This document shows, piece after piece, positions 1 through 5,112 of a stretch of 5,112 nt of DNA. The stretch comes from JAXDLH01 sp034666705. Lineage in GTDB: Bacteria > Chloroflexota > UBA6077 > SHYK01. The position numbers were made by a program, and so were the translations under genes. The number at the start of each line of letters is the position of its first letter. The first letter of the stretch is position 1. The stretch is from assembly GCA_034666705.1 (NCBI GenBank), contig JAXDLH010000137.1, forward strand, positions 1-5,112. The letters are read 5' to 3'. The notes beneath the pieces are model-generated. The model ran no database searches, had not been told where the DNA came from, and was given only the letters and a program-made list of their open reading frames with translations.

Positions 1-1667
1 TCCTTATCGTCGGTTACGGCTTTGGCGCGAGCTTCGTCGCGCTCTTCGCCCAGCTTGGTGGCGGCATTTACACGAAGGCCGCGGACGTGGGTGCAGACCT
101 CGTAGGTAAGGTAGAGGCCGGTATCCCGGAGGATGACCCCCGAAACGCGGCCGTCATCGCCGACCTCGTCGGCGATAACGTCGGCGACTGTGCTGGGCGC
201 GGCGCCGACCTTTTCGAGTCAATGTCCGCCGAGAACATTGGGGCAATGATCCTGGGGGTCGTGCTTTTTCAGGCGACCAAGAGCTACGAGTGGATTTTCT
301 TCCCGCTCGTCCTGCGCTCATTCGGGATCGTCGCCACGATCATCGGGCTACTTTCGGTGCCGCTGTTCGCGCGTCCCGGGCGAGACGCCATGTCAGCCCT
401 CAATGGTGGGTACTACGTCGTCTCTATCCTGTCCGTGCTTAGTCTGTACTTCGTCACGAATGCGATGATGGGCGCGAATTGGATGCCGTTCTTCCTCTGT
501 GGGCTCGTCGGCATCGCGGTCGGCATCTGCTTCGTCTACATCACGCAGTACTACACGGCGGGCTCGTGGCGGCCAGTCCAGGAGATTGCCCGAGCGAGCA
601 TGACCGGTCCCGCAACTACGGTCATCACGGGGACCGCTGTGGGCTTTGAGACGACGGCAGCAACTGCGCTCACAATCGGCGCAGCGTTGGTGGCGTCCTA
701 CTATCTTGGACACTCGTCAGGTTTGCCGGACGGCGGGGTATACGGTACGGCCGTGGCAACCATGGGCATGCTGATGTCTGCTGCCTACGTACTCGCGATG
801 GATACGTTCGGCCCTATCACAGATAACGCTGGCGGTATTGCGGAATTCTCTGGTGCGCCCGCCCAGGCCCGCGAGATCACGGACGCCCTGGACGCCGTTG
901 GCAATACGACCAAGGCCCTCACCAAGGGCTACGCGGTTGCCTCCGCCGGTCTTGCGGCCTTCCTGCTTTTCAGCGCCTATCTCACCCGAGTAAAGGAACT
1001 CCTCCCCCCAGCCAGGGTGCTGAGCATTCTTGGTCCTGATCACCTCACGGATCCGCTGCCAGTCAATCTGTCCCACGTAGAGGTGTTCGTCGGCGCCCTG
1101 CTCGGCGCCATGCTCGCGTACCTGTTCAGCTCCCTGGCGATTCGTGCCGTGGGCAGCGCCGGATCGGAAATCATCGAGGAGGTGCGTCGCCAATTCCGGG
1201 AAGATCCTGGCATCATGCTAGGTACCTCGAAGCCGAATTACGGGCGGGCCGTGGATATTACGGCGCGCTCGGCGCTGCGGCAAATGATCGCCCCGGGGCT
1301 CCTGGTAGTACTTATGCCCATCGTGGTCGGCGTGGTCTTCCGGATCATTGGCGGCTCACAGAACCCAGATGCTGGTTGGGAGTCGGTGGCGGGGCTGCTG
1401 ATGGTCGGGACCATCGCCGGTGTCTTGCTGGCAACCTTCCTGAACAACTCGGGCGGCGCCTGGGACAACGCGAAAAAGTTCATCGAATCGGGCGGGCTCC
1501 GCAACCCTGCCGGCGAAGTCCAGGCGAAGGGTTCGTTTGCACACCAGGCTGGCGTGGTCGGCGATACTGTAGGCGATCCCTACAAGGACACCGCGGGGCC
1601 ATCGCTGCACGTGCTCGTGAAACTACTGAGCACGATCACGCTAGTGCTCGCCCCGCTGTTCATCTAA
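1..1667 (+). CDS. hppA: Membrane-bound proton-translocating pyrophosphatase, K+-independent type (5' truncated by window edge)
   Basis: This integral membrane pump hydrolyses cytoplasmic pyrophosphate to phosphate and uses the energy to export H+. The frame is open from base 3, leaving 554 visible residues; the family is usually about 650-800, so roughly the first 100-200 residues lie outside. Numbering from base 3, the active-site motif DVGADLVGKVE starts at residue 28 (Asp28, Asp32, Lys36, Glu38). It is followed by EDDPRN, DNVGDCAG and ADLFES. Later come GPITDNAGG, GNTTKALTKG (Lys304, bases 912-914), NNSGGAWDNAKK and the C-terminal GDTVGDPYKDTAGPS. Many hydrophobic helices separate these loops. 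In this family, Lys in GNTTK replaces the K+ ion and marks K+-independent, H+-pumping members; Ala there marks K+-dependent ones. H+ specificity is inferred from that class. The GTG at base 87 lies inside the active-site motif and is not a start. The gene ends 23 nt before rplS with no terminator visible. Confidence 0.96.
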   Translation, partial: LIVGYGFGASFVALFAQLGGGIYTKAADVGADLVGKVEAGIPEDDPRNAAVIADLVGDNVGDCAGRGADLFESMSAENIGAMILGVVLFQATKSYEWIFFPLVLRSFGIVATIIGLLSVPLFARPGRDAMSALNGGYYVVSILSVLSLYFVTNAMMGANWMPFFLCGLVGIAVGICFVYITQYYTAGSWRPVQEIARASMTGPATTVITGTAVGFETTAATALTIGAALVASYYLGHSSGLPDGGVYGTAVATMGMLMSAAYVLAMDTFGPITDNAGGIAEFSGAPAQAREITDALDAVGNTTKALTKGYAVASAGLAAFLLFSAYLTRVKELLPPARVLSILGPDHLTDPLPVNLSHVEVFVGALLGAMLAYLFSSLAIRAVGSAGSEIIEEVRRQFREDPGIMLGTSKPNYGRAVDITARSALRQMIAPGLLVVLMPIVVGVVFRIIGGSQNPDAGWESVAGLLMVGTIAGVLLATFLNNSGGAWDNAKKFIESGGLRNPAGEVQAKGSFAHQAGVVGDTVGDPYKDTAGPSLHVLVKLLSTITLVLAPLFI

Positions 1668-1673
1668 GATCGA

Positions 1674-1680
1674 AAGCAGG
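1674..1680 (+). promoter_or_regulatory. Ribosome binding site of rplS
   Basis: AAGCAGG differs from the AAGGAGG consensus by one base and ends 10 nt before the ATG at 1691. It supports that ATG as the rplS start, although the same frame stays open far upstream inside hppA. The 23-nt gap is too short for a promoter plus a structured leader. Transcription must therefore come through hppA or from a promoter inside its 3' end. Confidence 0.6.
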
Positions 1681-1690
1681 TACACAACTG

Positions 1691-2059
1691 ATGACTGAGC
1701 TGTACGAGCTGCTCGAGGGACGTCGCGTTGGCGGCGCCCGCGTCGAGATCGGCGATACGGTCCGCGTCCACGTGAAGGTGGTCGAGGGCGGCAAAGAGCG
1801 CATCCAGGTCTTCGAGGGCATGGTGATCGGCCAGCATCGGCCTGAGCAGCTGGACGGCACGTTCAAGGTCCGGCGCATCGCGCACAATATCGGCGTGGAG
1901 CGCACGTTCATGTTCGCCTCGCCACGCATCGACAAGATCGAAGTGGTCCGCCATGGTGAGGTGCGCCGCGCAAAACTCTATTACCTCCGAGGGCTCACGG
2001 GTAAAGCGGCCCGGATCCGCGAGCGGCGCACCCCGCGCTCGGTCGCACCCAAGGGCTGA
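1691..2059 (+). CDS. rplS: 50S ribosomal protein L19
   Basis: L19 is a large-subunit protein at the 30S-50S interface, where it contributes to an intersubunit bridge. The product is 122 residues, normal for the family (about 114-125). The order of family signatures is complete: GDTVRVHVKVVEGGKERIQ (about residues 22-40), FEGMVIG, FKVRRIAHNIGVERTF, SPRIDKIEVVRHGEVRRAKL, then YYLRGLTGKAARIRERR near the C-terminus. The tail is basic, as expected for an rRNA-binding protein. The ATG at 1691 is chosen because L19 homology begins there and an AAGCAGG site precedes it; the frame extends upstream only as a shadow of hppA. In many bacteria rplS follows trmD (rpsP-rimM-trmD-rplS); here hppA is upstream. 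rnhB follows directly. Confidence 0.97.
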   Translation: MTELYELLEGRRVGGARVEIGDTVRVHVKVVEGGKERIQVFEGMVIGQHRPEQLDGTFKVRRIAHNIGVERTFMFASPRIDKIEVVRHGEVRRAKLYYLRGLTGKAARIRERRTPRSVAPKG

Positions 2060-2061
2060 GG
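2051..2061 (+). promoter_or_regulatory. Shine-Dalgarno-like stretch spanning the rplS stop, possibly for rnhB
   Basis: The bases AAGGGCTGAGG overlap the rplS stop codon (TGA at 2057-2059). AAGGG ends 8 nt before 2064 and GAGG ends 5 nt before 2067. Both positions are GTC codons in the rnhB frame, where a GTG start would fit RNase HII homology well. The stretch is suggestive only, because no canonical start codon sits at the expected place. Confidence 0.3.
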
Positions 2062-2123
2062 CCGTCGTCGAGCGGCCAAGCTTCAGAATCGAGCGGCTGC
2101 TGTGGGCCCGCGGCCTGCGGCAT

Positions 2124-2768
2124 GTGGCCGGCGTGGATGAAGCGGGCCGCGGGGCCTGGGCCGGCCCCGTGGTCGCCGCCGCGGTGATCCTCCCGTCTGA
2201 CGTAGCCGACGAGCTCGATCTGGTCGCTCGCTTCGACGACCAGGTGCCTGTGCATTTCGCAGGAATCCGCGACTCGAAGCAGCTCTCCCCGCTGCAGCGG
2301 GCGGCCGCCGACTGCTTGATCCGTCATGTCGCTGTCGGCGTGGGCCTCGGCGTAGTGCCAGCCGAGGTGGTCGACACGATGGGCATTGCCGCGGCGGGTC
2401 AGCTAGCCTTTTGGCGCGCGGTGTGCGGGCTTCCCACTCCCCCCGACTTCCTGCTGGTCGATGGATTCCCGCTCTGGTCGCACGCATTCCCGCAAACGGC
2501 AGTCCTTCAGGGCGACGCCCGTTGCCTCAGCATTGCCGCGGCCTCGATCGTGGCCAAAGTGCACCGAGACGGGCTGATGCGCACGCTCGCCAAAGCGTAT
2601 CCTGAATTTGGGTTCGCACAGAACGTCGGCTATGGGACGCGGGCCCACCTGGCCGCGCTCCAGTCCTATGGGCCGTCGCCCTGGCACCGGCGCTCGTATG
2701 CACCGGTCGCGCTCGTCTGCAGCACATCGAGCGCTGCGATCCAGGAACCCGAAGACGACGATGCATGA
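2124..2768 (+). CDS. rnhB: Ribonuclease HII (start uncertain)
   Basis: RNase HII cuts the RNA strand of RNA-DNA hybrids and starts removal of single ribonucleotides from DNA. From the GTG at 2124 the product is 214 residues, a normal length. All four expected metal-binding acidic residues are visible: Asp5 and Glu6 in AGVDEAGRG, Asp113 in LLVDG and Asp149 in SIVAKVHRD. The GRG substrate motif (8-10), DSKQLS (50-55), YGTRAH (from 170) and HRRSYAPV (from 188) also fit. GTG 2124 is the only canonical start not overlapping rplS. However, family-like sequence (RPSFRIERLLWARGLRH) is encoded just upstream from about 2073, so the true start is probably earlier. ATG 1953 or GTG 1956 would overlap rplS by over 100 nt and add a non-homologous basic leader. 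The frame is open throughout 1953-2768. The loop between VILP and DSK is about 16 residues longer than in E. coli. The last 8 nt overlap yraN. Confidence 0.93.
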   Translation: MAGVDEAGRGAWAGPVVAAAVILPSDVADELDLVARFDDQVPVHFAGIRDSKQLSPLQRAAADCLIRHVAVGVGLGVVPAEVVDTMGIAAAGQLAFWRAVCGLPTPPDFLLVDGFPLWSHAFPQTAVLQGDARCLSIAAASIVAKVHRDGLMRTLAKAYPEFGFAQNVGYGTRAHLAALQSYGPSPWHRRSYAPVALVCSTSSAAIQEPEDDDA

Positions 2769-3123
2769 GCGCGCCGCGACAGGTCGGACTGGCGAAGAGC
2801 TCGCCGCCAGCCATTTGCAACGCCAGGGCTACCGGATCCTTGACCGGAACGTTCGCAGCAGGCTTGGAGAGATCGATATCATCGCGATGGATGGTACGTG
2901 CTACGTGTTCGTCGAGGTACGAACGCGGCGTTCGGCAGCGATGACGCCAGAAGAGTCCGTGACCCGGCGCAAACAGCGGCGCATGGCGAACCTCGGGATG
3001 CTCTATCTTCAAAGTCACGGCAAGGAAAATGAACCGTGGCGCGCCGATGTGGTGGCGATCGAGCTAGGTGTCGACGGGCAGGCCACCCGCCTCGAGCACT
3101 ACGTGAACGCGGTCGAGGAGTGA
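2761..3123 (+). CDS. YraN/UPF0102 family protein, predicted PD-(D/E)XK-like nuclease fold
   Basis: This small 120-residue soluble protein matches the UPF0102 (YraN) family, whose fold resembles Holliday-junction resolvase-like endonucleases but whose biological role is not settled. The family pattern is visible in order: TGRTGEELAASHL (residues 7-19), QGYRILDRNVR, the core GEIDIIA (Glu37, Asp39), YVFVEVRTR (Glu52, Arg54), VTRRKQRRMANLG and RADVVAIEL (94-102). Arg in EVR, where classical PD-(D/E)XK enzymes have Lys, is common in YraN proteins and is not a sign of decay. ATG 2761 is chosen because homology begins a few residues after it and it overlaps the rnhB stop by 8 nt, which favours translational coupling. 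The frame is open further upstream, but that part is a shadow of rnhB. Adjacency to rnhB is a common arrangement in bacteria. Any nuclease activity is inferred from fold only. Confidence 0.92.
   Translation: MHERAATGRTGEELAASHLQRQGYRILDRNVRSRLGEIDIIAMDGTCYVFVEVRTRRSAAMTPEESVTRRKQRRMANLGMLYLQSHGKENEPWRADVVAIELGVDGQATRLEHYVNAVEE
3115..3120 (+). promoter_or_regulatory. Ribosome binding site deciding the start of the carboxypeptidase gene
   Basis: GAGGAG is a strong Shine-Dalgarno match lying in the last codons of yraN. It ends 8 nt before the GTG at 3129, an ideal spacing. An in-frame GTG at 3120 would overlap the yraN stop as GTGA, but this site could not serve it because the two overlap. It therefore favours 3129. 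Confidence 0.7.
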
Positions 3124-3128
3124 CATCG

Positions 3129-4253
3129 GTGCGCCTTACGGACGATTTCCTCGGTACCTGGGTCGGCAGCGCACCCCGCATCGCCCGAGCGGTGTTGGTG
3201 CTGCTCAGCGCAGCCCTCTTTGCGCTCATGGCGGGCGCCTGGTCGCCGCCGACGCTTGCCGCCGGCGATCCGCTGCAACCGGGGATCGACGGCCAACAGC
3301 TCGCCGCGCTCCGCGACGCGCCCACCGTCCCAGCGTCTGTGCGCGCCGCGGCGGCGATTGTGATCGATGGGGAGGATGGACGCTCAATCGCGGGCCGGAA
3401 CCCAACCCAGGAGCGGGCGCAAGCCAGCCTGACCAAAATGACGACGGCCCTGGTGGCACTGGACAATGGAGCGCTTGCCGACACGATTACGGCGACGGAG
3501 CATTCGCTAAGCGAGCCCACGGTCATCGGCCTCGACCCGGGCGACCAGCTCACCCTGGAAGACATGACGTACGGATTGCTGCTACCATCCGGCAACGACG
3601 CCGCGTTGGCGATTGCCGAGAATGTCGGCCACGGCTCCATTGACCGGTTTGTCGGCTGGATGAATGATTGGGTCGCAGCCCGGGAGCTGCACCACACGCA
3701 CTACGCAAACCCACATGGGCTCGACCAGCGTGGCCATTTCTCTTCGGCGTATGACCTCAGCCAGATCACCCGGGCGCTCATGGGCAACCCCACGCTGGCC
3801 GCCATCGTTGGAACACAACGGCGCGTCGTGCCCGGGCCCCCGCTCTATCTATTTCTCAACTCAAATCCCCTCCTCGGCTCATACCCTGGGATCGAGGGCG
3901 TGAAGACGGGATTCACCGACGATGCCGGGCGCTGTCTGACCGTCAGCGCGACGCGCGACGGCCGCCGCATGATCGCGGTGGTGCTCGATAGTCCAGCCCC
4001 GGGCCCGGAGGCAACAGCGATGCTCGACCTCGGCTTCGCACGCACGCACTCCGTGCAGCTTGCCGTGCCGCGTCCGGGTTTCTCCGCGGTTCAGATCGCA
4101 CCGCCGGGGTCGAGCCCCGTCGCGTTCGCATCATCGATGAGCATTGTCGGATGGGAGCCCGCATTTCTGCGAGCCTTCACCCCGACCGACGGCGGCGCGC
4201 CCATAATTGGCTGGACGCTGGACGAGGAGCCATTCCAGCGACGGGGCGTTTGA
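3129..4253 (+). CDS. Serine-type D-Ala-D-Ala carboxypeptidase, peptidase family S11 (low-molecular-mass PBP, DacA/DacF-like)
   Basis: This 374-residue exported enzyme is predicted to remove the terminal D-Ala from peptidoglycan pentapeptides, limiting cross-linking. All three penicillin-binding motifs are present: SLTK with nucleophile Ser100 and Lys103, SGN at 154-156, and KTG at 259-261. Supporting S11 features are AAAIVID before SLTK, HYANPHGLD and FSSAYDL in the middle, and LLGSYPGIEGVKTGFT around the KTG. Residues about 17-45 form a Sec-type signal: a basic RIAR, a hydrophobic stretch at about 19-38, then TLAAGD as a plausible cleavage region. After the catalytic domain (ending near 305) about 70 residues remain. 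They match no clear PBP5 C-terminal domain and contain no obvious membrane anchor. GTG 3129 is chosen for its strong GAGGAG site; GTG 3120 is the alternative. The gene sits 5 nt after yraN and its TGA shares one base with the next ATG (TGATG), suggesting coupled translation. Confidence 0.94.
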   Translation: MRLTDDFLGTWVGSAPRIARAVLVLLSAALFALMAGAWSPPTLAAGDPLQPGIDGQQLAALRDAPTVPASVRAAAAIVIDGEDGRSIAGRNPTQERAQASLTKMTTALVALDNGALADTITATEHSLSEPTVIGLDPGDQLTLEDMTYGLLLPSGNDAALAIAENVGHGSIDRFVGWMNDWVAARELHHTHYANPHGLDQRGHFSSAYDLSQITRALMGNPTLAAIVGTQRRVVPGPPLYLFLNSNPLLGSYPGIEGVKTGFTDDAGRCLTVSATRDGRRMIAVVLDSPAPGPEATAMLDLGFARTHSVQLAVPRPGFSAVQIAPPGSSPVAFASSMSIVGWEPAFLRAFTPTDGGAPIIGWTLDEEPFQRRGV

Positions 4254-5112
4254 TGACCCAGCCAGGACGCGGACGAAGTCGCGCAGGCGACGCAGCCGCT
4301 CCGCCCAACGTCCCCGGCGGCCCAATGAGAATTGCGCGCGCGCTCTCGTTGCTCGGACGCGCGTCGCGTCGTGAAGCCGAGCGACTCGTGGCCGATGGGC
4401 GCGTCGCCGTCAACGGTGAGCTGATCCATGAACCGGCGACGCTTGTCGATCTGCGGCGCGACCGCATCGACGTCGACGGCGAAACAATCGGCGCGGCGGC
4501 CCCGAGGCTGACCTACCTCGCCATGCATAAGCCAGTCGGGGTGGTATCGACCGTCCGCGATCCGCACGCTGAAAAAACCATCATGGACCTCGCTCCCGCC
4601 GGCACCCGGCTCTACCCTGTCGGTCGACTGGACAAGGATTCCGAAGGTCTGATTCTGCTCACGAACGATGGCAACTTCGCGAATGCGGTGACGCACCCGC
4701 GCTACGAGACGGAGCGTGAGTACAGCGCGCTCGTCGATTTCGCTCCCCATGGGAAGACCCTCGAGCAGTTGCGGCGCGGCGTGGTTCTGGATGGCGTGCG
4801 CACCGCCCAGGCGAGAGTCTGGATCGAGCGGAGTGACCCCGCGGGCGTCTGGCTCAAGCTCGTGCTCCATGAGGGTCGCAACCGGGAGGTGCGCCACATG
4901 ATGGACGCAGTCGGCCACCCGGTACGGCGCCTCATCCGCACGCGCATCGGGCCGGTCGAGCTCGGCAACCTGAAACCAGGCACCTATCGCGCGCTGAAGC
5001 GTTCCGAGGTGCGGGCGCTGATCGAGGCGGCCAAGCGTGCCGCCTACCAGGCGCAACGCGCCGAAGCTGAGGCCGCGGGTCGCGCCGCCGCCGGCCCGGC
5101 GCAGCGCGAGCC
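4253..5112 (+). CDS. rluB: Pseudouridine synthase, RsuA/RluB/RluE/RluF family with S4 domain (3' end beyond window)
   Basis: The predicted enzyme converts a specific uridine in rRNA to pseudouridine; RluB acts on 23S rRNA in E. coli. The frame is open to the window edge, giving 286 visible residues. An N-terminal S4 RNA-binding domain covers about residues 26-75 (RIARALSLLGRASRREAERLV, GRVAVNG). The catalytic domain then begins with LAMHKPVGVVST. It carries the family motif GRLDKDSEGLILLTNDG with catalytic Asp127, then HPRYETEREY and LHEGRNREVRHMM. A Lys/Arg/Ala-rich tail starts near 255 and is still open at 286. ATG 4253 overlaps the preceding stop by one base and has a weak GGGG at 4243-4246. 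The first 24 residues are Gly/Pro/Arg-rich and look disordered, so ATG 4325, just before the S4 domain, is a possible alternative. Family assignment is firm; the exact target (RluB versus RsuA type) is inferred from the overall motif pattern. Confidence 0.93.
   Translation, partial: MTQPGRGRSRAGDAAAPPNVPGGPMRIARALSLLGRASRREAERLVADGRVAVNGELIHEPATLVDLRRDRIDVDGETIGAAAPRLTYLAMHKPVGVVSTVRDPHAEKTIMDLAPAGTRLYPVGRLDKDSEGLILLTNDGNFANAVTHPRYETEREYSALVDFAPHGKTLEQLRRGVVLDGVRTAQARVWIERSDPAGVWLKLVLHEGRNREVRHMMDAVGHPVRRLIRTRIGPVELGNLKPGTYRALKRSEVRALIEAAKRAAYQAQRAEAEAAGRAAAGPAQRE

Noticed and set aside
87..89. GTG that could be taken as the start of the pyrophosphatase
   Set aside because: It lies inside the active-site motif, and family-consistent sequence in the same frame continues to base 3. 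The gene is cut by the window edge.
156..176. A perfect 9-bp inverted repeat with a 3-nt loop (ATCGCCGAC...GTCGGCGAT)
   Set aside because: It is made by the codons of the conserved IADLVGD segment, whose Ile/Ala/Asp and Val/Gly/Asp codons are naturally complementary in GC-rich codon use. It has no T-run and lies within coding sequence, so coincidence is the simplest reading.
1376..1690. Upstream extension of the rplS frame inside hppA
   Set aside because: It overlaps the conserved C-terminal end of hppA and encodes no L19-like sequence. L19 begins at ATG 1691.
1668..1690. Possible terminator or L19 leader between hppA and rplS
   Set aside because: The 23 nt contain no hairpin or T-run and are mostly taken up by the ribosome binding site.
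1953..2123. Long version of RNase HII starting at ATG 1953
   Set aside because: The first ~37 residues are a basic, low-complexity readout of the rplS 3' end in another frame, the overlap would be 107 nt, and no good ribosome binding site precedes it. It is kept only as an alternative start.
2879..3697. A 272-codon open frame on the minus strand
   Set aside because: It is antisense to yraN and the carboxypeptidase. Its Ser/Arg/Ala/Pro-rich composition is typical of a shadow frame.
4091..5056. A 321-codon open frame on the minus strand
   Set aside because: It lies antisense to the end of the carboxypeptidase and the pseudouridine synthase, both of which have full family motifs. Long antisense frames are expected in GC-rich coding DNA, and the product shows no recognisable domain.

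Overview
This window looks like a compact stretch of housekeeping chromosome from a high-GC bacterium (about 60-65% GC by eye). All genes are on the + strand and almost no bases lie between them. The best guess is Chloroflexota or a relative. That rests on the GRGADLFES variant in the membrane pyrophosphatase, the style of L19, the RNase HII pre-core (ERLLWARG..HVAGVDEAGRG) and the gene mix. It is pattern memory, not a phylogenetic result, so confidence is moderate to low.

Layout: (1) bases 1-1667 hold the C-terminal ~554 residues of a proton-pumping membrane pyrophosphatase (hppA), cut by the window's left edge. (2) 1691-2059 is rplS (ribosomal protein L19). (3) About 2064/2124-2768 is rnhB (RNase HII), with a clear catalytic core but a problematic start codon. 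(4) 2761-3123 is a YraN/UPF0102 nuclease-fold protein. (5) 3129-4253 is a secreted D-Ala-D-Ala carboxypeptidase of the S11 family. (6) 4253 to the window end is an RsuA/RluB-type pseudouridine synthase, open at the right edge.

Junctions are 23 nt (hppA/rplS), 64 nt or less (rplS/rnhB, depending on the start), an 8-nt overlap (rnhB/yraN), 5 nt (yraN/dac) and a 1-nt TGATG overlap (dac/rluB). No terminator-like hairpin with a T-run was seen at any junction. From rplS onward this therefore looks like one transcription unit with translational coupling. It joins ribosome assembly (L19, rRNA pseudouridylation), removal of RNA from DNA (RNase HII, possibly YraN) and cell-wall trimming. The rplS-rnhB-yraN core is a widely conserved bacterial neighbourhood; the carboxypeptidase and the pseudouridine synthase are lineage-style additions.

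I found no mobile element, CRISPR array, tRNA, rRNA, riboswitch or defence system, and no gene-free stretch over 300 bases. Nothing here convincingly represents an undescribed system. The points most worth a second look are the missing canonical start of rnhB, the extended loop in RNase HII and the RNase HII/YraN pairing.
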